From the NCBI GenBank assembly GCA_945947925.1, contig CAMEZU010000098.1:1-7037 (forward strand): a stretch of 7,037 bases of DNA, read 5' to 3'. The notes under the pieces were generated by a model, which saw only the letters and a program-made list of their open reading frames with translations, had not been told where the DNA came from and ran no database searches. The position numbers were made by a program, and so were the translations under genes. Of the stretch, positions 1 through 5,158 are shown one piece after another; within the stretch, counting starts at the first letter, position 1, and every line of letters starts with the position of its first letter. The DNA is from an uncultured Verrucomicrobiota bacterium. Lineage in GTDB: Bacteria > Verrucomicrobiota > Kiritimatiellia > RFP12 > UBA1067.

Positions 1-616
<616 letters not shown>

Positions 617-622
617 ATCTTA

Positions 623-628
623 CCTTCT
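623..628 (-). promoter_or_regulatory. Ribosome-binding site of dnaK
   Basis: On the minus strand the sequence reads AGAAGG, 6 nt before the dnaK ATG. It is a good Shine-Dalgarno match and fixes the start codon at 614-616. Confidence 0.85.
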
Positions 629-664
629 CTAATCTGCCGCCTTACTGGGGCGACACGAGTTATG

Positions 665-680
665 AGCAAACGCCGTGCCA
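665..680 (-). promoter_or_regulatory. Sigma-54 (RpoN) -24/-12 promoter of dnaK
   Basis: The minus strand reads TGGCAC, then GGCGT, then TTGCT. This matches the sigma-54 consensus TGGCAC-N5-TTGCW at every defined position. The invariant GG (-25/-24) and GC (-13/-12) are separated by exactly 10 nt. The predicted transcription start is near base 654, giving a leader of about 38 nt that contains the dnaK Shine-Dalgarno. Established knowledge: sigma-54 promoters need an AAA+ enhancer-binding activator, normally bound upstream. The half-site cluster at 688-750 is a candidate for that binding region. No rpoN or activator gene is in the window. A match of this quality in the right place and orientation is unlikely to be chance, but it is untested. 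Confidence 0.75.
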
Positions 681-687
681 AAGCAAA

Positions 688-750
688 TGTCCCACCGCCA
701 GGTGTGACAGTGGGACATTAGGTGGGACAATGTGTGACAAATAGTCACAT
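688..750. promoter_or_regulatory. Cluster of GTGKGACA half-sites upstream of dnaK promoter (candidate activator/repressor operator)
   Basis: Six related octamers occur in 63 bp. On the plus strand GTGTGACA is at 702-709 and 732-739, and GTGGGACA at 710-717 and 722-729. Inverted copies are TGTCCCAC at 688-695 and the imperfect AGTCACAT at 743-750. They form a perfect 10-bp inverted repeat (686-695 with 710-719, 14-bp spacer) and a perfect 6-bp one, TGTGAC-N5-GTCACA (733-738 with 744-749). Relative to the predicted sigma-54 start the cluster spans about -34 to -96, directly upstream of the -24 element. Inference: binding sites for a dimeric regulator, plausibly the sigma-54 activator. It is unlike CIRCE. 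Confidence 0.6.
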
Positions 751-800
751 GGCCAGGAGGGAACAGTCCATAATTTATCCGTCTTCAATCACAATGACAA

Positions 801-1928
801 TCAAACCGTGCGGAGGTATTCGGCGAAGAAGGGATCGGCAACGGCATTGAGTCCTTCATATGCTTCGATATGTCCGTCTTCGATCAGTTTGCGCTTCGAC
901 GAATTAACAGTTGAGGATGGGCCAAGCTCATGCCGTTTCCGATACAACTCGTCGAATTCATGCGTACGCTCCTTCGCCAACGCGACCAACAACTTGCGCT
1001 GCGCTGTGGAAAAGGTAAGAATCAATTGCTCGTACTGGTCACGATTGAGACCGGCAAGATTCTCGAAGGCTTCGACAACGGCCTTCTCGCCAACCATCCG
1101 CTTCCCGCGGTCCGACGTCTGGCGATACACCTCAAAACCGATCTGCTGGATGAAGTACGGGATATTGTCCGCCCTCGCAACGAGCTGCGCAGCACAAGAG
1201 TTGTCGATCGTAATACCGCCACACTTGAATCGGGAGATGACGAAACGGATACTATCCTCCAGCGGCGGTTTGTCGAGCAGAACCGTCAGGGCCGATTTGT
1301 AGAACGGGCGGTTGTGGTCCGTGAACATCCGGCGCAACATGTGGTGACGACTGCCAAGGAAGATGTAGGAGACATTATCATGATTCTGGATGACGGACCG
1401 CATTACGCGCTCGAATTGATCGTTCGGCAGGAGCTCTCCGACCTCCTGGAACTCATCGAAGACGATGACCGCACGCTTGCCCTTAGGCAGGAGCCGATGC
1501 GGCAGGTCAAGGACCTCAGACAGCGCTTCAGAGCCGATTTCAGCCCCTACGGCATCAAACGAGAAGCCAGTCTCGCCGTTCGCCCCCAGTGTCAGCTTGG
1601 GCCGAAGGCTCTTCAAGAACTCGCACAGCCGACGCAACTCGAACTTGATCGGCGCCAACTTGCGATAGACCTTCTGCGTATATGCGGAGATGAAAAGCGA
1701 GATTGACGGAAGCTTCAGGACGTCAATCGTCACACAAGGAATCCCCTCCTTCTCCAAATCATCCGTCAGTTCAGCAACCAGCGAACTCTTGCCGTAACGC
1801 CGAGGACCATACAACACAACATTCGTCTGTCCGCTTAAAAAGCGCGAACGCAGGTCCTTGCGAACCTCCGAACGGTCGTAGAATCGATCACCGCGCGCAA
1901 ACTGAAGATAGTTGAACGGATTCTGCAT
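801..1928 (-). CDS. AAA/archaeal-type ATPase with C-terminal winged-helix region
   Basis: A predicted cytosolic P-loop NTPase of the archaeal ATPase (PF01637-like) or related AAA group, 375 aa from the preferred start. Visible motifs: a family-like N-terminus in which NPFNYLQFARGDRFYDR (3-19) precedes the nucleotide fold; Walker A GPRRYGKSS (41-49); Walker B VIVFDEFQE (154-162); a beta-strand with polar end YIFLGSR (188-194), resembling sensor 1; and a helical C-terminal region with a winged-helix look (about 300-375) ending DPFFAEYLRTV. The frame is open upstream to an ATG at 1964, and there is another ATG at 1937. I prefer 1928 because the family N-terminus starts there and a sigma-70 promoter places the transcript 5' end within 2 nt of it. 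Such ATPases are often accessory genes, sometimes near mobile DNA, and the precise role is unknown. Part of a decayed relative lies just beyond its promoter on the other strand. Confidence 0.85.
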   Translation of the reverse strand: MQNPFNYLQFARGDRFYDRSEVRKDLRSRFLSGQTNVVLYGPRRYGKSSLVAELTDDLEKEGIPCVTIDVLKLPSISLFISAYTQKVYRKLAPIKFELRRLCEFLKSLRPKLTLGANGETGFSFDAVGAEIGSEALSEVLDLPHRLLPKGKRAVIVFDEFQEVGELLPNDQFERVMRSVIQNHDNVSYIFLGSRHHMLRRMFTDHNRPFYKSALTVLLDKPPLEDSIRFVISRFKCGGITIDNSCAAQLVARADNIPYFIQQIGFEVYRQTSDRGKRMVGEKAVVEAFENLAGLNRDQYEQLILTFSTAQRKLLVALAKERTHEFDELYRKRHELGPSSTVNSSKRKLIEDGHIEAYEGLNAVADPFFAEYLRTV

Positions 1929-1935
1929 GTCCGCC

Positions 1936-1964
1936 ATTATAGCAGATGAATGACGAGAAATCAA
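1936..1964 (-). promoter_or_regulatory. Sigma-70-type promoter of the ATPase gene, near-leaderless
   Basis: The minus strand reads TTGATT (1959-1964), a 17-nt spacer, then TATAAT (1936-1941). The -10 is preceded by TGC, giving an extended -10. Spacing places transcription start at 1930-1928, on or within 2 nt of the ATG at 1928, so the mRNA would be leaderless. The upstream ATG at 1937 overlaps the -10 box and would not be in such a transcript. The -35 box lies inside one arm of the 14-bp inverted repeat at 1951-2005. Confidence 0.7.
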
Positions 1965-2005
1965 TGATGTACTGACGCAATTCTAAGTCACTTGATTTCT
2001 CGTCA
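1951..2005. repeat. Perfect 14-bp inverted repeat, 27-bp spacer
   Basis: TGACGAGAAATCAA (1951-1964) is repeated in perfect inverted form at 1992-2005. The left arm contains the -35 box of the ATPase promoter. The right arm borders the opposite-strand ATPase remnant. It could be an operator, an RNA hairpin, or a scar of the inverted duplication that placed two ATPase copies back to back. No T-tract follows on either strand, so it is not a typical intrinsic terminator. Confidence 0.75.
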
Positions 2006-2039
2006 GCAGTTCTCGCGTTTCGCAGGGAGAACAGTCCGC

Positions 2040-2183
2040 AGGCGGTTCGCCATCGAGAAGCCTCCGTCCCTGTCGAATTTAAAGCACGCGCAGCAGCTGT
2101 TGTTGCTGACCTTCTCGACCGCGCAGAAGAAACACCTTCTCGCCCTCGCACAGGGACACACTCGTGCGTTTGACGAAGCCTAA
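2040..2183 (+). pseudogene. Decayed fragment of a second ATPase copy (C-terminal region), opposite strand
   Basis: The plus-strand frame ending at the TAA of 2181-2183 encodes TFSTAQKKHLLALAQ... followed by TRAFDEA. The intact ATPase has TFSTAQRKLLVALAK... followed by THEFDEL (its residues 305-327). By eye 15 of 23 aligned residues are identical over TFSTAQ to FDE, with no gap. The rest of the protein is missing: the Walker A and B regions are not found upstream, and the sequence stops just after FDEA, about 45 residues before the family C-terminus. The open frame extends back to a TTG at 1992 inside the inverted repeat, but similarity fades before about 2085. I read this as a relic and not a functional small protein. 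Confidence 0.7.
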
Positions 2184-2199
2184 CAATCTTCCACTCCCC

Positions 2200-2310
2200 A
2201 GCCCCGCCACCAGGCAGTCGTCAATGATGCAGTCTGTGGGAGCCCGACCCTCCTGTGCAGGGGATCCTAGATTCCTGGAGACAGATTCCTGAGGACGGTC
2301 CCCGCAGGAC
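2200..2310 (-). pseudogene. Decayed fragment of a second NYN-domain gene
   Basis: On the minus strand, 2233-2268 reads RIPCTGGSGSHR, against RISYTGGTGPHR in the intact NYN gene (3012-3047). By eye 26 of 36 nucleotides match. After a frame change, TDCIIDDCLVAG (downstream to about 2200) parallels ADRFITDFVRMA of the intact protein. Upstream, 2293-2308 matches the intact gene at 3228-3243 at 15 of 16 bases. The two matching blocks are about 25 bp apart here but about 180 bp apart in the intact gene, so the middle has been deleted. No continuous reading frame remains. Confidence 0.6.
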
Positions 2311-2333
2311 ATCCGACCTCCGCTCACGCATAC

Positions 2334-2355
2334 GGGGGCCTCTGCTCGAGCCCCC
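2334..2355. other. GC-rich stem-loop
   Basis: GGGGGC (2334-2339) can pair with GCCCCC (2350-2355) across a 10-nt loop. Neither side is followed by a T-run, so it is not a convincing intrinsic terminator. It lies between the decayed NYN fragment and the AT-richer tail behind the sigma-like ORF. Nothing else was recognised in 2311-2365. Confidence 0.3.
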
Positions 2356-2365
2356 CGGTATTTCA

Positions 2366-2680
2366 CTACAGTTTCGGATACCCAATCAAGACAAGTCCGA
2401 TGCTTTCCTCATATTCATGCATTTCGACCTGTTCAGAATTCCTTCCGCCTGCATCACCTGACTCAGGACTCGAGCCATTCTCGGACTGAACTTGTTGCAT
2501 CTCAGCATCCGTTTCTTCCACTTGTTCCACTTTCCCATGATTTGATGTACCGGAGGCGCTAGCAAAAACTCCAAATCCCACTGTCAGCAGAAACCACCGG
2601 AAATAATTGAATAGAGAGCGATAGGACGCCTTCTGAATCTTCTTCCCTTTGAACTTTAAGAAACAGCGACTGACGGTAAT
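2366..2680 (-). other. Open frame downstream of the sigma-like ORF, with one hydrophobic segment and an acidic tail
   Basis: A minus-strand frame, shifted +1 from the sigma-like ORF, is open from inside that ORF to a stop at 2366-2368. From where the sigma similarity ends it reads FLKFKGKKIQKASYRS, then a hydrophobic stretch FRWFLLTVGFGVFASA that could span a membrane, then a Glu/Gln/Ser-rich tail ending LVLIGYPKL. I see no ribosome-binding site, no plausible ATG before the hydrophobic segment and no family I recognise. It may be the rest of a gene whose 5' part has been replaced, the continuation of the sigma gene after a frameshift, or a chance open frame. It is visibly richer in A and T than the flanking genes, which fits acquired or decaying DNA. 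Confidence 0.3.
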
Positions 2681-2873
2681 CCGCCAGAACGTCCACCAGG
2701 GCGACCAACGTCTCGGCAACGACATCGTCCGCATCGACCGTCGGAAACCGAACGCGCAGGTAATCGCGCATCATCGGCTCGTAGCGTGTCACGAACTCGC
2801 CCCATCGGGCATGCTGCGAATCCGCCGCCAGCTCGCGGAGAAGGGTCGTGGATGTTGTCAGAGGATGTGACAT
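2559..2873 (-). CDS. Truncated sigma-70/ECF-like factor ORF (partial region 2 only), probably degenerate
   Basis: 104 aa. Residues 10-68 look like the start of an ECF-type sigma region 2: TLLRELAADSQHARWGEFV, then YEPMMRDYLR, then DADDVVAETLVALVDVLADYR. In PVC-group sigma factors this is normally followed by an FRGWL-like core-binding and -10-recognition segment and then region 4. Neither is present here. After DYRQ the frame reads an unrelated stretch and stops at 2559. The ATG at 2871-2873 has a GGAG Shine-Dalgarno 10 nt upstream and lies 15 nt after the NYN stop, so the 5' end looks translated and operonic with NYN. Without regions 2.3-2.4 and 4 it should not direct promoter recognition. 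It is either a broken gene or a regulator retaining only a partial core-binding surface; I favour broken. Confidence 0.55.
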   Translation of the reverse strand: MSHPLTTSTTLLRELAADSQHARWGEFVTRYEPMMRDYLRVRFPTVDADDVVAETLVALVDVLADYRQSLFLKVQREEDSEGVLSLSIQLFPVVSADSGIWSFC

Positions 2874-2888
2874 CAGCTTATTCTCCGT

Positions 2889-3398
2889 TCAGCATCCCCG
2901 CAACCGGGCGATTGCCTTGGCAAAGTCCTTGTCATGGGTCCGGACCTCGATGCGGGCGAGATCGCCGCGAAAACGCGCCATTCTGACGAAATCCGTGATG
3001 AAGCGGTCGGCACGATGGGGACCTGTCCCTCCCGTGTAGGAGATCCTGAGTCGCCCTTCCTGACGGACGTTCTCCTTCGGTCCGTCAAAGACGATCCAGG
3101 CAAAATCGGCCGGATGGTCCTCGAGATACGCCTTCATCTGCGCGACAAGCTCCTTCGGATCCTTCGCCTGCTTGTCCGTCGAGAGAATGAGGTTCCATCC
3201 GTCGACCAGCACGAGCTTCCCGTCCGGGGACAGTCCCCGCAGGTCCTCGGCGGCAAGCGCCGCCAGGTCCAGATGATGGTTCAGCTCCTCATTCTCTGCA
3301 CGTAACTTCGCGTTTTCAGACTTAAGGCGTTCAATTTCTGTCTTTAGCTCGCGAAGATGAGCGACCCGAGACCCCAAGATGACATCCTGCGCGTTCAT
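2889..3398 (-). CDS. Coiled-coil NYN/PIN-like domain protein, putative ribonuclease
   Basis: 169 aa. Residues 13-42 form a strong predicted coiled coil (LRELKTEIERLKSENAKLRA and onward), suggesting dimerisation. Residues 60-169 look like a NYN domain of the PIN-like nuclease fold: LVLVDGWNLI (62-71, Asp66), IVFDGP (102-107, Asp105), HRADRFITDFV (128-138, Asp131) and VRTHDKDFAKAI (152-163, Asp156 and Asp158). These acidic positions match the pattern expected for metal binding, so RNA cleavage is a reasonable inference. There is no signal peptide or membrane segment. The ATG at 3396-3398 lies 3 nt from a 17-bp inverted repeat that also overlaps the uvrC stop; the only purine-rich ribosome-binding candidate, GAGAA, sits inside its 3' arm. 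The gene is followed 15 nt later by the sigma-like ORF, and a decayed copy lies about 700 bp further on. The substrate is unknown. Confidence 0.75.
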   Translation of the reverse strand: MNAQDVILGSRVAHLRELKTEIERLKSENAKLRAENEELNHHLDLAALAAEDLRGLSPDGKLVLVDGWNLILSTDKQAKDPKELVAQMKAYLEDHPADFAWIVFDGPKENVRQEGRLRISYTGGTGPHRADRFITDFVRMARFRGDLARIEVRTHDKDFAKAIARLRGC

Positions 3399-3401
3399 CG
3401 T

Positions 3402-3449
3402 TACATAATTCTCATTGGTACGGTTAGCTTTGCCATTGAGAATTATGTA
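3402..3449. repeat. 17-bp inverted repeat (one mismatch) between uvrC and the NYN gene
   Basis: Arms 3402-3418 and 3433-3449 pair at 16 of 17 positions across a 14-nt spacer. The repeat is AT-rich, in contrast to uvrC. It contains the uvrC stop (3443-3445) and ends 3 nt before the NYN ATG. In a uvrC read-through transcript it would form a long hairpin holding the NYN ribosome-binding region. No T-tract follows, so a standard intrinsic terminator is unlikely. Alternatives are an mRNA 3'-end stabiliser, a regulator-binding site or an insertion scar. Confidence 0.75.
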
Positions 3450-4927
3450 TTCCCGTCTGGCGACTTGTGGGTGACGGCGAGAACCGCCTTTCGGACGGCG
3501 GCGGCGACCGTGGGGTTGACGCCGGCGGCACGGGCGATTTCGACTTCCGTCGCGCGGGCGATGCCGTAGACGGACTTGAAGGTCTTGAGGAGCTTCACCT
3601 TCTTCGCCTCGCCGATGCCCGGAATCTCGTCCAAGACCGACTCGCGGATCGTCTTCTCGCGGAGGTTGCGGTGGAAGGTGATGGCGAAGCGGTGGGCCTC
3701 GTCACGGAGCCGGGTGATGACCATCAGGGCTTGGGAGTCGCGCGGGAGATAGACGTCGGGACGTCCGTCGTCCAGGACCAGCAGCTCCTGTTGCTTGGCG
3801 AGGCCCACCGTCGGGATATCCCCGACACCGAGCTCCGCAAAAAGAGCCCGTGCCGCGCGCAACTGCGTGATGCCGCCGTCGCAGATGTAGAGGTCGGCCC
3901 GCGGGGAGGTCTTGAGCAGCGTCGAGTCGGGTCCGTAGCGCCGGCGCACGACCTCCGCCATCGCCCGCGGGTCGTCCGCGCCCTCGAAGCTCCTGATCTT
4001 GAAATGACGGTAATAGCGTCCGTCCGGAAGCCCGTCCCGCGCCACCACGAGCGAGGCGACATTGTGCGTGCCAAAGAGATTCGAGATGTCGACGCACTCG
4101 ATGATGTGCGGCGGCTCCTCGAGTCCGATCGCCGCCGCCAGCTCCTCGCACCCGCGCCAGGCGTCCGCCTCGCGCATTTCGGGCGTCTTGCGGACGAAGT
4201 GCGCCTTCGTCATCTCCTTGAGCGCGAAGACCGTGTCCCTGAGCCGCGCCGCCTTTTCGAAATCCCCTTTCGCCGCGGCCACGCGCATCTCCGCCTCGAC
4301 TTCGGCGAGGACGTTGGGGCGCTTCCCGTCCAAGAACGCGCACGCCTCGTCGAAGCGCGCCCGGTACTCCGCCTGCGAGATCTTTCCGAGACACGGCGCC
4401 GAACAGCGGCGGATCACGTCCGCATGACAGTGCGCGTGCGTCTCCGCGCACGGCAGGATGTCTTCGCACTCGCGGATGCCGTAGCGCTTCTCGACGAAGT
4501 CCTTCGCGGCGCGGACGACGGGACTTGAGGGAAACGGGCCGAAATGGCGCGCCCCGTCGTCCCGGACGATCCGCACGCAGGTGAAGCGCGGCCACTCCGC
4601 CGAGGGGTCCGCCCTCAGCGCCAGGTAGCGCTTGTCGTCCCGCATCAGGATGTTGAAATGCGGCTTGTGCTTCTTGATGAGCGAAGCCTCCGTCAGCAGC
4701 GACTCGGCCTCGTTCTTCACGGTCATGAACTCGAAGTCGTAGACCGTATCCACCATCGACCGGACCTTCGGCGGATGCTTCGCACCCGGACGGAAATAGC
4801 TCGAGACGCGGCGCTTCAGGTCCTTCGCCTTGCCGACATAAATGATCACACCCCGGCGATCTCGCATGAGATAACAGCCGGGGCGGTGAGGAACGGCCTT
4901 AAGCCGCTCTCGAATCAGGTCGGTCAC
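3443..4927 (-). CDS. uvrC: UvrABC system protein C (excinuclease subunit), compact form
   Basis: Nucleotide excision repair: UvrC joins UvrB at a lesion and makes the 3' and 5' incisions. 494 aa from the GTG at 4925-4927. Domains: GIY-YIG nuclease (about 11-95; PGCYLMRD, then VIIYVGKAKDLKRR, then FNILMRDDKRY); a Cys-rich segment (154-179, CX5CX6CX7CX3C) that may hold an Fe-S cluster as in other UvrC proteins; UVR motif (about 205-238); RNase H-like endonuclease with CVDISN (Asp280), CDGG (Asp350) and RDEAHRFA (408-415); C-terminal helix-hairpin-helix repeats (about 433-483). E. coli UvrC is about 610 aa. Here only about 40 residues separate UVR from the endonuclease core, so a segment of more than 100 residues is missing while both catalytic ends are kept. 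The frame is open 60 codons further upstream, but that Arg/Ser-rich stretch is the shadow of tatA. GTG is favoured because it begins the conserved VTDLIRERL start, 4 nt after the tatA stop, with AAGG in tatA as ribosome-binding site. Confidence 0.95.
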   Translation of the reverse strand: MTDLIRERLKAVPHRPGCYLMRDRRGVIIYVGKAKDLKRRVSSYFRPGAKHPPKVRSMVDTVYDFEFMTVKNEAESLLTEASLIKKHKPHFNILMRDDKRYLALRADPSAEWPRFTCVRIVRDDGARHFGPFPSSPVVRAAKDFVEKRYGIRECEDILPCAETHAHCHADVIRRCSAPCLGKISQAEYRARFDEACAFLDGKRPNVLAEVEAEMRVAAAKGDFEKAARLRDTVFALKEMTKAHFVRKTPEMREADAWRGCEELAAAIGLEEPPHIIECVDISNLFGTHNVASLVVARDGLPDGRYYRHFKIRSFEGADDPRAMAEVVRRRYGPDSTLLKTSPRADLYICDGGITQLRAARALFAELGVGDIPTVGLAKQQELLVLDDGRPDVYLPRDSQALMVITRLRDEAHRFAITFHRNLREKTIRESVLDEIPGIGEAKKVKLLKTFKSVYGIARATEVEIARAAGVNPTVAAAVRKAVLAVTHKSPDGNT

Positions 4928-4931
4928 CCGA

Positions 4932-5135
4932 TCAGACCTTTTCCGCGACCTTCTTGGGCTCCGCCTCGGGCTCGTCGGCCGGCACTTCGTCCTCCTTCTC
5001 ACCCTCCGCGAGCCCCTTCTTGAACTCGCCCTTCGCCTTGCCGATCGAACGGGCCAGCTCGGGAATCTTCTTCGCACCGAACAGGACGACGGCAAGGGCG
5101 ATGACAATCAGAATCTGCCAGAATCCGGGTCTCAT
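4932..5135 (-). CDS. tatA: Twin-arginine translocase subunit TatA/E
   Basis: 67-aa inner-membrane component of the Tat system, which exports folded, usually cofactor-bearing proteins; TatA oligomers form or facilitate the passage. Seen: a short N-terminal membrane helix (about 5-19, WQILIVIALAVVLF), the hallmark FG hinge (19-20), an amphipathic helix KKIPELARSIGKAKGEFKKG (22-41) and a Glu/Pro/Lys-rich cytosolic tail. This order is diagnostic of the TatA/E family, and the helix has no features specific to TatB. The ATG at 5133-5135 has a strong AAAGGAGA ribosome-binding site. It sits between tkt (23-nt gap) and uvrC (4-nt gap), and so probably shares their transcript. No tatC is in the window, so tat genes here may be dispersed. 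Confidence 0.93.
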   Translation of the reverse strand: MRPGFWQILIVIALAVVLFGAKKIPELARSIGKAKGEFKKGLAEGEKEDEVPADEPEAEPKKVAEKV

Positions 5136-5144
5136 GACAACATG

Positions 5145-5152
5145 TCTCCTTT
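5145..5152 (-). promoter_or_regulatory. Ribosome-binding site of tatA
   Basis: The minus strand reads AAAGGAGA in the 23-nt gap between the tkt stop and the tatA ATG, 9 nt from the start codon. A second ATG at 5141-5143 runs into a stop after two further codons, so 5135 is the start. Confidence 0.85.
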
Positions 5153-5158
5153 CTTGAC

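Noticed and set aside
650..750. CIRCE/HrcA operator or sigma-32 promoter upstream of dnaK
   Set aside because: No TTAGCACTC-N9-GAGTGCTAA-like repeat and no CTTGAA/CCCCAT pair was found. The inverted repeats present have a different sequence (TGTCCCAC/GTGGGACA).
930..1706. 258-codon plus-strand open frame opposite the ATPase gene
   Set aside because: It is a mirror frame of the ATPase with no recognisable domain or ribosome-binding site. The Walker motifs are on the minus strand.
2079..2366. 95-codon minus-strand open frame as an intact gene
   Set aside because: Its only recognisable content is the out-of-frame NYN relic. There is no ribosome-binding site, and the similarity is split between frames.
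3402..3449. Integron attC site or intrinsic terminator
   Set aside because: No RYYYAAC/GTTRRRY core pair was found, and no T-run follows the stem on either strand.
3467..4528. 353-codon plus-strand open frame opposite uvrC
   Set aside because: An Arg/Asp/Val-rich antisense shadow typical of high-GC coding DNA; the UvrC domains on the minus strand account for the region.
4928..5107. Longer UvrC starting at 5107 (60 extra Arg/Ser-rich residues)
   Set aside because: This stretch overlaps tatA almost completely in another frame, has no family similarity and looks like a coding shadow. The GTG at 4927 gives the conserved UvrC N-terminus.
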